The notes beneath the pieces were generated by a model. That model was not told where the DNA came from and did not search any database. It saw only the letters and a list, made by a program, of their open reading frames with translations. Below, piece by piece: positions 8,379 through 16,901 of a stretch of 64,000 nt of DNA; positions within the stretch are counted from its first letter, which is position 1; every line of letters begins with the position of its first letter. This stretch comes from Arthrobacter sp. MA-N2 (GTDB lineage Bacteria; Actinomycetota; Actinomycetes; Actinomycetales; Micrococcaceae). The position numbers and the translations under genes were made by a program. The stretch spans positions 2,212,696 to 2,276,695 of the forward strand of contig NZ_KI912155.1 of the NCBI RefSeq assembly GCF_000517125.1. The letters are read 5' to 3'.

Positions 8379-9580
8379 GCACCACAGACGGCCCCACGCT
8401 TATTCCGGATGATGCAGCGGCGCAGGAAATTGCCGACCGTGAAGCGAAGATGCGGCCCCGCCGAGGTTGGTTCCCGGGGCTCGGTGATAGATGGAATGCC
8501 CTCCCACGCCAGACCCAATGGCTGATCCTGATCGTCGTCGTTGTCATCGCCTACTTGCTCCCCATTCTCAATCCGCCGTTGATCACCACTGAACCGGGAA
8601 ACAACTGGCAAATTGCGCTCGCGCAAATGTCGGTCTATGCCTTGGTGGCTGTGGGCCTGAACGTCGTGGTCGGCTACGCGGGCCTTCTGGACTTGGGTTA
8701 CGTGGCCTTCTTTGCCCTGGGTTCCTATACCGCAGCGATGTTCACCAGCCCGGACTCGCCTTATGTGCACATCCCCTACTTGTGGACGCTTCCGCTGGCG
8801 ATGGCTGTGGCCATGTTCTTCGGAGTGGTCCTGGGTGTCCCCACGCTGCGCCTGCGTGGGGACTACTTGGCTATCGTCACCCTTGGTTTTGGTGAGATCG
8901 TGCGCATTTTGGCCACAATCATTCCCGCAATGAAAGGCCAGGTTGGTTTTCAGAACGTCGGCCATCCTCCTGGAACGGATTCAAGCGGTCAAACGATCTT
9001 CCAGAACTCGAACGGAACTCCGTGGTATTGGCTGACGCTGACCATTATCATCGTGGTGCTCCTGGCCGCTGGAAACCTGGAGCGTAGCCGTGTGGGACGG
9101 GCGTGGATTGCCATCCGCGAGGATGAAGATGCCGCTGAAATCATGGGCGTTCCCACTTTCAAGTACAAGGTGTGGGCTTTCGCCATTGGTGCTTCCGTGG
9201 GCGGACTCTCGGGTGCTTTGTTTGCCGGCCAGGTTGGCTTTGTCAATAATCAGAAGTTCGATATCGCCACCTCGATCCTTTTCGTTGCCGCTGTTGTCAT
9301 GGGCGGCACCGGAAACAAGGTCGGAGCGCTACTTGGCGGCTCGCTCGTGGCATATATTCCGCTCCGATTCACAGCGATTGCCGAGTTCAAGTATTTGATC
9401 TTTGGTGCGGCGTTGGTGATCATCATGATCTTCCGCCCCGGCGGCCTGCTCCCGGCACGCCAGAGTCTCCTTGCGTACGGACGTTTGGCTTACAACAAGC
9501 TCAAGGGTTTCGCGGTGGGCGGTAACCCCGCTTCGGGCAAATTAGTGGCGCAACCGGGCAAGGAGGCTGGCAATGAGTGA
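8375..9580 (+). CDS. livM: Branched-chain amino acid ABC transporter permease LivM
   Basis: A 401-residue permease, the LivH partner. It has a hydrophilic 48-residue N-terminal extension, then transmembrane helices beginning at WLILIVVVVIAYLLPIL. Family signatures include VGLNVVVGYAGLLDLGYVAF and the coupling loop WIAIREDEDAAEIMGV. The ATG overlaps the livH stop (ATGA), and its own stop overlaps the livG start by 8 nt. Confidence 0.9.
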   Translation: MSTTDGPTLIPDDAAAQEIADREAKMRPRRGWFPGLGDRWNALPRQTQWLILIVVVVIAYLLPILNPPLITTEPGNNWQIALAQMSVYALVAVGLNVVVGYAGLLDLGYVAFFALGSYTAAMFTSPDSPYVHIPYLWTLPLAMAVAMFFGVVLGVPTLRLRGDYLAIVTLGFGEIVRILATIIPAMKGQVGFQNVGHPPGTDSSGQTIFQNSNGTPWYWLTLTIIIVVLLAAGNLERSRVGRAWIAIREDEDAAEIMGVPTFKYKVWAFAIGASVGGLSGALFAGQVGFVNNQKFDIATSILFVAAVVMGGTGNKVGALLGGSLVAYIPLRFTAIAEFKYLIFGAALVIIMIFRPGGLLPARQSLLAYGRLAYNKLKGFAVGGNPASGKLVAQPGKEAGNE

Positions 9581-10460
9581 AGCGATCGAACCGGACATTG
9601 ATGTCGACGCGCTCAAGGAACAGGGCGTGGACCTTGAAGTTGCCGAGAGGGTGGCCCCCGAGAGGGATATCGTCACCAAGGTTGGCGAAGCCTTGGTCCA
9701 GGTCCAAAACCTCACCGTCAAGTTTGGTGGCCTGACGGCCCTGGACAATGTCACGTTCGATATCAACCGTGGCGAAATCCTGGGTTTGATCGGGCCTAAC
9801 GGGGCCGGCAAAACCACCTGTTTCAACGCCATGACCGGTGTGTACAAGCCAACTTCGGGAAAGGTCTTGCTGGAAGGCCAGTTGCTCAACGGATTGCCGC
9901 AGCACAAGATTACCCGCCGAGGTTTAGCGCGGACCTTCCAGAACATCCGCCTTTTTGGTGAGATGACAGCCTTGGAAAATGTCGTCGTCGGTCTCGACGC
10001 GCGTCACCGAACAAGTGTTGGCGGCGCGCTCCTGCGCTTGCCGACCCACGTCCGGGAAGAGAAGACCGCCATTGAACGAGGCATGGCACTGCTTGAGTTC
10101 GTGGGGATCGCCGATCACGCGCATTTCCTGTCGCGGCACCTGCCTTACGGGTACCAGCGCCGTCTGGAAATTGCGCGGGCACTCGCCACCGATCCCAAAG
10201 TCCTGTGCCTGGATGAGCCGGCGGCCGGGTTCAATCCTGCTGAAAAGGAAGAGCTCATGGCCCTGATCCGCACCATCCGGGATGACGGCTACACGGTACT
10301 GCTCATTGAGCACGACATGAAGCTGGTCATGGGCGTAACAGACCGGATCGTGGTCCTGGAGTTCGGGAAAAAGATCGCCGACGCAATTCCGAAGATCATT
10401 CGCGATGACCCGAAAGTTATTTCCGCCTATCTCGGGGAGCCTGAAGATGACGTTGCTTGA
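9573..10460 (+). CDS. livG: Branched-chain amino acid ABC transporter ATPase LivG
   Basis: A 295-residue ABC ATPase. Walker A is GPNGAGKTT (residues ~75-83) and Walker B VLCLDEPAAG. The signature LSGGQ is replaced by LPYGYQRR, which is normal for LivG. An acidic 45-residue N-terminal extension precedes the ATPase core and is absent from E. coli LivG; its role is unknown. The gene overlaps livM by 8 nt and livF by 14 nt, so translation of the operon is tightly coupled. Confidence 0.9.
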   Translation: MSEAIEPDIDVDALKEQGVDLEVAERVAPERDIVTKVGEALVQVQNLTVKFGGLTALDNVTFDINRGEILGLIGPNGAGKTTCFNAMTGVYKPTSGKVLLEGQLLNGLPQHKITRRGLARTFQNIRLFGEMTALENVVVGLDARHRTSVGGALLRLPTHVREEKTAIERGMALLEFVGIADHAHFLSRHLPYGYQRRLEIARALATDPKVLCLDEPAAGFNPAEKEELMALIRTIRDDGYTVLLIEHDMKLVMGVTDRIVVLEFGKKIADAIPKIIRDDPKVISAYLGEPEDDVA

Positions 10461-11160
10461 GCTGAAGAACATATCCGTCCACTATGGCCGGATCCAAGCC
10501 ATTTCCGACATGTCATTCAGCGTCGAAGAGGGTGAAATCGTCTCGCTTATCGGCGCCAACGGTGCTGGCAAGACCACCACCATGAGGACCATCTCGGGAT
10601 TGCTGAGTCCGTCAGCTGGCTCCATCACTTTCGCCGGCAAGGACATCACCAGGATGAAGGCGCACATTCGCGTCGTCCGGGGTATTTCACAGGCGCCGGA
10701 GGGCCGGGGAATCTTCCCGGGCATGACGGTAATGGAGAACCTCGACATGGGTTCCTACGGCCGCAAGGACCGGACGAAGGTGGGTGATGATTTGGAGCGC
10801 GTGTTCGACCTTTTTCCGCGTTTGAAGGAGCGTATCAAGCAGCTGGGCGGCACCATGAGCGGCGGCGAACAACAAATGCTTGCCATTGGCCGTGCACTGA
10901 TGTCCAATCCCAAGTTGCTGCTGCTGGATGAACCTTCCATGGGGCTTGCCCCGCAATTCATCCGACAGATCTTCAAGATTGTCACCGAGATCAACAACCA
11001 GGGAACCACCGTGCTTCTGGTGGAACAGAACGCCAACCAGGCGTTGGCCCGGGCGCATCGTGCCTTTGTCCTTGAAACCGGATCAATTACGCACCGCGGC
11101 ACGGGCAAGGAATTGCTCGCCAACCCGGCGGTCAAGGAAGCGTACCTGGGCGTCGGATAG
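10447..11160 (+). CDS. livF: Branched-chain amino acid ABC transporter ATPase LivF
   Basis: A 237-residue ABC ATPase, the LivG partner. Walker A GANGAGKTT, signature MSGGEQQ, Walker B LLLLDEPSMG and the H-loop-like switch in VLLVEQNANQ are all intact. The start at ATG 10447 lies within the livG coding region and gives MTLLELKNISVHYG, the standard family N-terminus. An in-frame upstream start would read backwards into livG with no conservation. It ends the operon; a hairpin follows at once. Confidence 0.92.
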   Translation: MTLLELKNISVHYGRIQAISDMSFSVEEGEIVSLIGANGAGKTTTMRTISGLLSPSAGSITFAGKDITRMKAHIRVVRGISQAPEGRGIFPGMTVMENLDMGSYGRKDRTKVGDDLERVFDLFPRLKERIKQLGGTMSGGEQQMLAIGRALMSNPKLLLLDEPSMGLAPQFIRQIFKIVTEINNQGTTVLLVEQNANQALARAHRAFVLETGSITHRGTGKELLANPAVKEAYLGVG

Positions 11161-11167
11161 TCGCGTC

Positions 11168-11201
11168 CGCCGGCACCTCGAGCGCAAGCGGGGTGCCGGC
11201 G
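11168..11201 (+). terminator. Hairpin at the end of the liv operon
   Basis: CGCCGGCACC (11168-11177) pairs with GGTGCCGGCG (11192-11201) over 10 bp, 7 nt after the livF stop. No clear T-run follows, so termination may need Rho. Confidence 0.55.
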
Positions 11202-11294
11202 TCGGGGGGCCGGTGGAACTTTCCCTGCACACCAAGCGTGGGAATTGGTAGCGTGAACTATCACTTCGCACCCTTAAGACAAAGGACGTCCACC

Positions 11295-12182
11295 ATGGCA
11301 CTCGGCGGCAACCCGATCTTCAACGGAAAGAATTTCCGTGGAGCCACACAGGCTCCGCCTGTTCCCAGCTACTCTCAGGGCCAGAACCAGTACGGCCAGA
11401 ACCAGTACGGCCAGCCAGGCTGGGCAGCACAGCCGCAGATGACCAGCGATCAGCTGCAGCAGATGTACAACCAGCCGTCAGCCGGTCCGGCCGAGACCGG
11501 CCGCATGACTTTCGATGACGTTATCGTCAAGACTGCGGCCTGCCTCGCCTTGCTGTTGCTCGGCGCAGCCGTCACGCTGTTCGTGGCCCCGGGCACCGCA
11601 AGTCTCCTCATGGTGGTCGGTGCGCTGGGAGGCTTCGTGTTGGCCATGGTCAATACTTTCAAAAAGCAGCCGTCGCCGGCGCTGATCCTGACTTATGCCG
11701 GTCTTGAGGGCTTGTTCCTCGGCGGCCTGACACGCCTTCTGGATGGGATGTTCCCGGGAGTCGGCCTGCAAGCAGTCATCGGCACGCTTGCCGTGTTCGG
11801 TGTGACGCTGGCCCTCTTCAAGAGCGGCAAGGTGCGCGCCACCCCCAAGGCGATGCGCTTCTTCATGATCGCCATGCTCGGATACCTCGTCTTCGCCGTA
11901 ATCAACATGGTTCTGGTATGGACCGGCGCCGTCCAGTCTCCGTTCGGTCTGAGCAGCAGCGTGCACATCTTCGGCATCCCGCTGGGCGTGTTCATAGGCA
12001 TCTTGGCCATTGGCCTGGCCGCTTTCTCGTTGGTCATGGACTTCACGAGCATCGAGCAGGGTGTGCGGCAGGGCGCACCGGAGAAATACTCCTGGACGGC
12101 TGCTTTCGGCCTGACCGTCACGCTCGTGTGGCTTTACGTGGAGATCATCCGCTTGCTGGCGATCCTGCGGGGCGACGACTAA
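11295..12182 (+). CDS. Bax inhibitor-1/YccA family membrane protein
   Basis: A 295-residue protein with a Gln/Asn/Tyr/Gly-rich cytoplasmic N-terminus (residues 1-65, repeated GQNQYGQ) and seven hydrophobic segments of the TMBIM/BI-1 type, ending in WTAAFGLTVTLVWLYVEIIRLLAIL. The family includes pH-sensitive calcium-leak channels; the bacterial role is poorly known. ATG 11295 has AAAGGA 8 nt upstream. Nothing in the neighbours points to a specific pathway. Confidence 0.85.
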   Translation: MALGGNPIFNGKNFRGATQAPPVPSYSQGQNQYGQNQYGQPGWAAQPQMTSDQLQQMYNQPSAGPAETGRMTFDDVIVKTAACLALLLLGAAVTLFVAPGTASLLMVVGALGGFVLAMVNTFKKQPSPALILTYAGLEGLFLGGLTRLLDGMFPGVGLQAVIGTLAVFGVTLALFKSGKVRATPKAMRFFMIAMLGYLVFAVINMVLVWTGAVQSPFGLSSSVHIFGIPLGVFIGILAIGLAAFSLVMDFTSIEQGVRQGAPEKYSWTAAFGLTVTLVWLYVEIIRLLAILRGDD

Positions 12183-12202
12183 CTCCCTTTGTGAAGGGTT
12201 AG
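12179..12202. terminator. Small bidirectional hairpin between convergent genes
   Basis: The two convergent stop codons lie inside a short dyad (CTAA...CCCTT, loop TGTG, AAGGG-TTAG), which probably terminates both the Bax1-like and thiolase transcripts. Confidence 0.4.
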
Positions 12203-13437
12203 GACATCCGCTCGAAGACCACCGCCATGCCTTGGCCGCCGCCGACGCAGAGCGTAGCCAGCCCCAACGTGCAGTCGCGTTCGCGTAGCCCGTTGAGCAG
12301 GGTGGTGGTCATGCGGGCGCCCGTCATGCCGAAGGGGTGGCCGAGGGCTATGGCCCCACCGTGCACGTTGAGCTTCTCCGGATCGATGCCGAGTTCGCGT
12401 GCGCTCGCCACCACTTGCACGGCGAAGGCCTCGTTGAGCTCCACGAGGTCGATGTCCGCCATGCTCAGTCCAGCGAGGGCCAGGGCCCGGCGTGAGGACT
12501 CTACGGGCCCCATCCCCATGAGTTCCGGCGAAAGGGCGCTGACTCCCGTTGAGACGATCCGTGCCAGCGGTTCGAGGCCAAGCTCCCGGGCCCTGAAATC
12601 ACTCATGACAACGACGGCGGCGGCGCCGTCGTTGAGCGGGCATGCGTTCCCTGCGGTCACTGTTCCTTCCTTGCGGAAGACGGGCTCCAAGGCGCTGACG
12701 GCTTCCAAGGTGACACCGGCGCGGGGCGAATCGTCGCGGTCTACTACGGTGCCGTCTTTGCGTGCATATGGCGTGATTTCCCGGGCGTAGAAACCGGAGG
12801 CAAGGGCCGCCTCGGTACGGTTCTGGCTCTGGACTGCCCATAGATCCTGCTCCGCCCGGCTGATTCCATGGCTCGTGGCGATATTTTCTGCGGTCTGTCC
12901 CATTGCGATGTAGACGTCCGGCATTCGCCCACCCAGACGGGGATCCGTCCAGGGGGTGTTCGACGCGGCACGGGAGGCGGTGCGGGCGCGGGCGGCCTGG
13001 AACAGGGGGTTGTGGTGGCTCGTGTCCGTTTCCCCAGCGCCCACCCAGTTCTGGTAGCGCGAAACGGACTCGACCCCGGCCGAGACAAAGGCATGGCCTT
13101 CTCCGGCGGTGATCGCATGGAAGGCCATCCGAAGGGTCTGCAGGCTCGAGGCACAGAAGCGGTTGATCGTGGCCGCCGGGACGGTGTCGAGGCCAGCCAA
13201 CACCGTCACCACCCGGGCCATGTTCGAGCCGGCTTCTCCGCTCGGTTCGGCGCAGCCAAGGTAGAGGTCATCGAGGCCGCGGCCATCCAGGGCTCCCGGA
13301 TCGAAAGCCGGAATTTTGGCTAGTGCCGCGGTCACCATCGCCGCCGCGAGGTCATCAGGACGTTCATCCTTGAGGGACCCCTTGAAAGCGCGTCCAATGG
13401 GGCTTCTGGCGGTGGAAACGATGACGGCCTCAGACAT
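12199..13437 (-). CDS. Acetyl-CoA C-acyltransferase (thiolase)
   Basis: A 412-residue type I thiolase that cleaves 3-ketoacyl-CoA or condenses acetyl-CoA. The acylated nucleophile Cys95 lies in NRFCASSLQ, His367 in GGAIALGHPFG and the second catalytic Cys397 in TLCVGGGQG. The length is typical of FadA/biosynthetic thiolases. No beta-oxidation partner lies beside it, so the substrate range is open. On the minus strand, TAAGCT (13449-13444) lies 6 nt before the ATG, pointing to a leaderless transcript independent of galTK. Confidence 0.92.
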   Translation of the reverse strand: MSEAVIVSTARSPIGRAFKGSLKDERPDDLAAAMVTAALAKIPAFDPGALDGRGLDDLYLGCAEPSGEAGSNMARVVTVLAGLDTVPAATINRFCASSLQTLRMAFHAITAGEGHAFVSAGVESVSRYQNWVGAGETDTSHHNPLFQAARARTASRAASNTPWTDPRLGGRMPDVYIAMGQTAENIATSHGISRAEQDLWAVQSQNRTEAALASGFYAREITPYARKDGTVVDRDDSPRAGVTLEAVSALEPVFRKEGTVTAGNACPLNDGAAAVVVMSDFRARELGLEPLARIVSTGVSALSPELMGMGPVESSRRALALAGLSMADIDLVELNEAFAVQVVASARELGIDPEKLNVHGGAIALGHPFGMTGARMTTTLLNGLRERDCTLGLATLCVGGGQGMAVVFERMS

Positions 13438-13490
13438 GTCCCCAGCTTACGCCGGGGCTCGCCCGCCAAACGCGGGCGAATGCGCCGAAG

Positions 13491-14657
13491 TCAGGCGAGG
13501 CGTGCGGCTCCTGCAGCCGGCGTCACGGTGAAGACGTCCGGCGTCGTGAATCCGGCCGCCGCGAAGGCGCGTACGACGGCGTCGCGCACCTCCTGCTCAT
13601 GGCCCACCGGGGTGAGGGCGATGGCTGAGCCGCCGAAACCGCCCCCCGTCATCCGGGCGCCGATAGCGCCGTGGGCGCGCGAGGTTTCCACTGCAAGATC
13701 CAGTTCCGGGCACGAAATCTCAAAGTCGTCCCGCATGGATGCATGGCTCGCGTCCAGCAGCAGGCCGATATGGGCCGGTCCGTCCGCGGTGAGCCGTTCC
13801 ACCGTCTGCAGGACGCGGTCATTTTCCGTGACGATGTGCCGCACCCTTCGGAAAGTCGTGCTGTCCAGGAGCCCGCTGGCTTCCTCCAGATCGCCGATGC
13901 CGACGTCGCGAAGGGCGGTCACTCCCAGCACTTGGGCGCCCACTTCGCAGGACTCCCGGCGGGAGGCGTAGCCACCGTCCGCATGCGAATGCGAGACCTT
14001 GGTGTCGATGACCAGAAGGACGAGTCCGGCTTCCCGGGGGTCGAACGGGATCAGTTGTACGCTTTGGTTGCGGCAGTCAAGGAAAACGGCGTGTCCCTTT
14101 GACCCCCGCAGCGAAGCCGACTGGTCCATGATGCCGGTGGGGGCGCCCACGAACTCGTTTTCGGCCCTTTGGGTTGCGAGGACCATGTCTTCAAGGCCCA
14201 GTCCCGCGCCCGTGAGGTCGTTCAAGGCCGTGATCACGGCGCATTCGATGGCGTGTGAGGAAGACAGGCCGGCCCCGAGGGGGACGTCGGAATCCATGAG
14301 CAAATCAAAGCCGGGGACGTCGAGCCCGAGCTGTCCGAGCGCCCAGACAACGCCGAGGGGATACTTGGTCCATCCTTTGGCTGACCCGGGGGCCAGGGCG
14401 GTGGTTTCGGTCTCCACCAAGCCCTGCTCGCCTAAAGTGGACAGCAGCCGGACACATGAATCGCCGCGGAGCCGGACCGCAACCTTCGCAGCCTTGTCGA
14501 TCGCGAACGGCAGCACGAAGCCCTCGTTATAGTCGGTGTGCTCGCCGATCAGGTTCACACGTCCCGGTGCCTGCCAGACGCCGTCGGGGGCTGAACCGAA
14601 GATCGACTCGAACTGCCCGGACAGGGCGCTGAGCGCGGGGGCGGGCGTTGCGGTCAT
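13491..14657 (-). CDS. galK: Galactokinase
   Basis: A 388-residue GHMP kinase that phosphorylates alpha-D-galactose to galactose 1-phosphate. The galactokinase signature GRVNLIGEHTDYNEGFVLP is at residues ~32-50, the ATP loop LGAGLSSSHAIE near 130, and the third GHMP motif GARMTGGGFGGSAIAL near the C-terminus. The ATG overlaps the galT stop by 4 nt, so the two are coupled. It feeds GalT in the Leloir pathway. Confidence 0.94.
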   Translation of the reverse strand: MTATPAPALSALSGQFESIFGSAPDGVWQAPGRVNLIGEHTDYNEGFVLPFAIDKAAKVAVRLRGDSCVRLLSTLGEQGLVETETTALAPGSAKGWTKYPLGVVWALGQLGLDVPGFDLLMDSDVPLGAGLSSSHAIECAVITALNDLTGAGLGLEDMVLATQRAENEFVGAPTGIMDQSASLRGSKGHAVFLDCRNQSVQLIPFDPREAGLVLLVIDTKVSHSHADGGYASRRESCEVGAQVLGVTALRDVGIGDLEEASGLLDSTTFRRVRHIVTENDRVLQTVERLTADGPAHIGLLLDASHASMRDDFEISCPELDLAVETSRAHGAIGARMTGGGFGGSAIALTPVGHEQEVRDAVVRAFAAAGFTTPDVFTVTPAAGAARLA

Positions 14658-15808
14658 GTTGAGGCCCCTTCCGGAAGCGTGCGGGCAGTTTCGCGGCCAC
14701 GAGTTACGGAATCGCCGGCGACGGCGCGCAGCCGTTCGGCCACGGATTCAGGCGTGGCGTCGTTGATGAAGGCTCCCATGGCGGCCTCGGATCCGGCAAG
14801 GTACTTGAGCTTGTCGGCGGCACGGCGCGGGGAGGTCAACTGCAGGTGAAGGTGGCCGGACGGCCGCAAGGCTGCGTCGAGCGGTGCCTGGTGCCAGGCT
14901 GAAATGTACGGCGTAGGCGTGGGGTACAGGGCGTCCACGCGCTTGAGCAACTCGAGGTAGACGTGGGCGAGTTCGTCGCGTTCTTCGCCGCTCAAGGCGG
15001 CGAGGTCCGGAACTTGGCGATGCGGAACGAGGTGGACCTCCAACGGCCAGCGCGCGGCGAACGGTACGTAGGCACTGAAGTGTCCGGACTCGAGCACCAT
15101 GCGGCTGCCGTCCTGCCGTTCGGCATTGAGGATCGAGGACGTCAACGATTCCCGGCCCTTGGAGGCGTCAAAGTGCCGGCTGGCCGCGGCGCCAAGGCTT
15201 GCTGCCCGCGGCGTGACGTAGGGGTAGGCATAGATCTGTCCGTGCGGGTGGTGGAGAGTTACCCCAATGTCCGCACCCCGGTTTTCGAACGGAAACACCT
15301 GCTGGATTCCCGGGAGGGCGCTGAGGGCCTCAGTTCGGTGCGACCAGGCCTCAATAACCGTGCGTGCCCTGGTTTCGCCAAGCTCGGCGAAGGATCCGGT
15401 GTGGCTGGGGGTGAACGAGACGACTTCGCAGCGGCCATAGGCAGGTCCCGCAGTTCCCCAGGCCGGTGCGGCGGGGATCCTTCCGACCGCCGGCCCCAGA
15501 GAAGGGAAACGGTTCTCGAAAACCACGACGTCGTAGTCCGGCGCGGGGATTTCCGAAGCGTTCCTGGACGTGGTGGGGCAGATCGGGCATTGTTCCGCAG
15601 GCGGCAAGTGGGTGCGGCTTTGGCGGTGCGCCGCGACAGCGACCCATTCGCCGGTGAGCGTGTCGTAACGCACCTCGCCCGGTTCAGCACGTGGCGGCAG
15701 ATCCCGATGATCCTCCAGCAACGAGGGCTCGCGCTCGGGTGAGCCGGCGTCGTCGAAGTAGATCAGCTCCCGACCATCGGCGAGGCGTGTGCTGGTAAGG
15801 CGAGTCAT
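14654..15808 (-). CDS. galT: Galactose-1-phosphate uridylyltransferase
   Basis: A 384-residue enzyme exchanging UMP between UDP-glucose and galactose 1-phosphate. A zinc-type pair Cys74/Cys77 (CPIC) and the active-site HPH (residues 187-189, in LHHPHGQIYAYP) are present. I use ATG 15808 (MTRLTSTRLADGRELI); an upstream TTG in frame would extend into the promoter. It is the first gene of galTK and diverges from galM across about 100 bp that carries a candidate operator. No galE is in the window. Confidence 0.93.
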   Translation of the reverse strand: MTRLTSTRLADGRELIYFDDAGSPEREPSLLEDHRDLPPRAEPGEVRYDTLTGEWVAVAAHRQSRTHLPPAEQCPICPTTSRNASEIPAPDYDVVVFENRFPSLGPAVGRIPAAPAWGTAGPAYGRCEVVSFTPSHTGSFAELGETRARTVIEAWSHRTEALSALPGIQQVFPFENRGADIGVTLHHPHGQIYAYPYVTPRAASLGAAASRHFDASKGRESLTSSILNAERQDGSRMVLESGHFSAYVPFAARWPLEVHLVPHRQVPDLAALSGEERDELAHVYLELLKRVDALYPTPTPYISAWHQAPLDAALRPSGHLHLQLTSPRRAADKLKYLAGSEAAMGAFINDATPESVAERLRAVAGDSVTRGRETARTLPEGAST

Positions 15809-15832
15809 GGATTCATGGTGCCACGAAGTGAT

Positions 15833-15860
15833 CAAAAAGACAAAATATCTAACAAAAAGA
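15833..15860. promoter_or_regulatory. Direct-repeat operator between galT and galM
   Basis: CAAAAAGA occurs at 15833-15840 and again at 15853-15860, exactly 20 bp apart (two helical turns), in an AT-rich island between the divergent galTK and galM genes. A DeoR- or LacI-type sugar regulator is plausible; the regulator is not encoded nearby. Confidence 0.5.
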
Positions 15861-15909
15861 AACATTTAGGCGCAAAGCAAACGTCACACGAATGCAGTAC
15901 GGTGGTGCC

Positions 15910-16860
15910 ATGCCTCCCACAACGCCGCTTTCCGTACCGGATGAAGAGACCGTAGCCCGCCGCTTTGCCAGCGGCCGCCAATTCGAGATCCGCCGAGGTG
16001 ACGCGCTCGCCGTCGTCACCGAGCTCGCCGCCGGCTTGCGGTTGTTCAGCCGCGACGGCGTCCAGCTCACCGAGAGCTACGGTGACGAGCAACTTCCACC
16101 AGGCGCCACCGGAATAACCTTGGCTCCCTGGGCCAACCGGGTGGAGGACGGGGTCTGGTACCTCGATGGCAAGAAGCAGCAACTGGACATCACCGAAGTG
16201 TCCCGCAACAACGCCAGCCACGGGCTCCTGCGCAACTCTTCCTATGGCCTCGTGGATGAAGACGAATTCTCCGTGACCCTCGAAGCCGTGATCTTCCCGC
16301 AGCACGGCTATCCGTTCCTGGCCCGTCACCGCGTCCGGTACGAGATCGATGCCGCCCTCGCATTGCGGGTCTCCCAGAGTTTCATCAATGACTCGGCCGC
16401 CCCCGCACCTTTCGTGCTCGGGGCGCACCCGTATTTGCGCGTGGGCAATGTTCCGCCGGAAGAGACGGTATTGACGGTTCACGCAGGAAAGCGGCTCGTG
16501 GCCGACGAACGGCTCATCCCGCGTAGCTCGCTGCCTGTCGACGGCGATTTTGATCTCGGCGGGGGCCGGACTGTGGGCAGCCTCGATATCGACGTGGCGT
16601 ACACCGATCTGGAGTTCGACGGCGGCATCGCCCGCCACACGCTGTCGGCGCCCGATGGCCGGAGCGTTTCCCTGGAACAGGATGAAAACTGCGCCTACGT
16701 CCATGTCTTCGTCACGGATACCTTTCCTGGTCGATCAAAAGCCGTCGCGATAGAACCCATGACAGGCCCGGCGAACGCCTTCAACTCCGGTGACGGGCTG
16801 CGCTGGCTTGAACCGGGGGAGGTCTTCACCATGAAGTGGGGAATTGCGGGAGCGCTCTAG
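15910..16860 (+). CDS. galM: Aldose 1-epimerase family protein (galactose mutarotase)
   Basis: A 316-residue beta-sandwich enzyme interconverting alpha and beta anomers of hexoses. Substrate and catalytic residues are visible in LAPWANRVEDG, in the His of NNASHGLLRNSSY, in VLGAHPYLRV (catalytic His) and in the acidic residue of AVAIEPMTGP. ATG 15910 is chosen because TACGGT (15898-15903) lies exactly 6 nt upstream, a leaderless arrangement; an ATG 18 nt earlier is in frame but would place the -10 inside the gene. The divergent galTK supports a role in galactose use. Confidence 0.88.
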   Translation: MPPTTPLSVPDEETVARRFASGRQFEIRRGDALAVVTELAAGLRLFSRDGVQLTESYGDEQLPPGATGITLAPWANRVEDGVWYLDGKKQQLDITEVSRNNASHGLLRNSSYGLVDEDEFSVTLEAVIFPQHGYPFLARHRVRYEIDAALALRVSQSFINDSAAPAPFVLGAHPYLRVGNVPPEETVLTVHAGKRLVADERLIPRSSLPVDGDFDLGGGRTVGSLDIDVAYTDLEFDGGIARHTLSAPDGRSVSLEQDENCAYVHVFVTDTFPGRSKAVAIEPMTGPANAFNSGDGLRWLEPGEVFTMKWGIAGAL

Positions 16861-16884
16861 CTGGGTTTCCCATCCAGCGCTCCC
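16848..16884 (+). terminator. Hairpin at the galM stop
   Basis: GGGAGCG (16848-16854) pairs with CGCTCCC (16878-16884), with an inner CTGG/CCAG pair. It overlaps the last codons of galM, and no T-run follows. Confidence 0.4.
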
Positions 16885-16901
16885 TGGGGAATTATGGGGG
16901 A

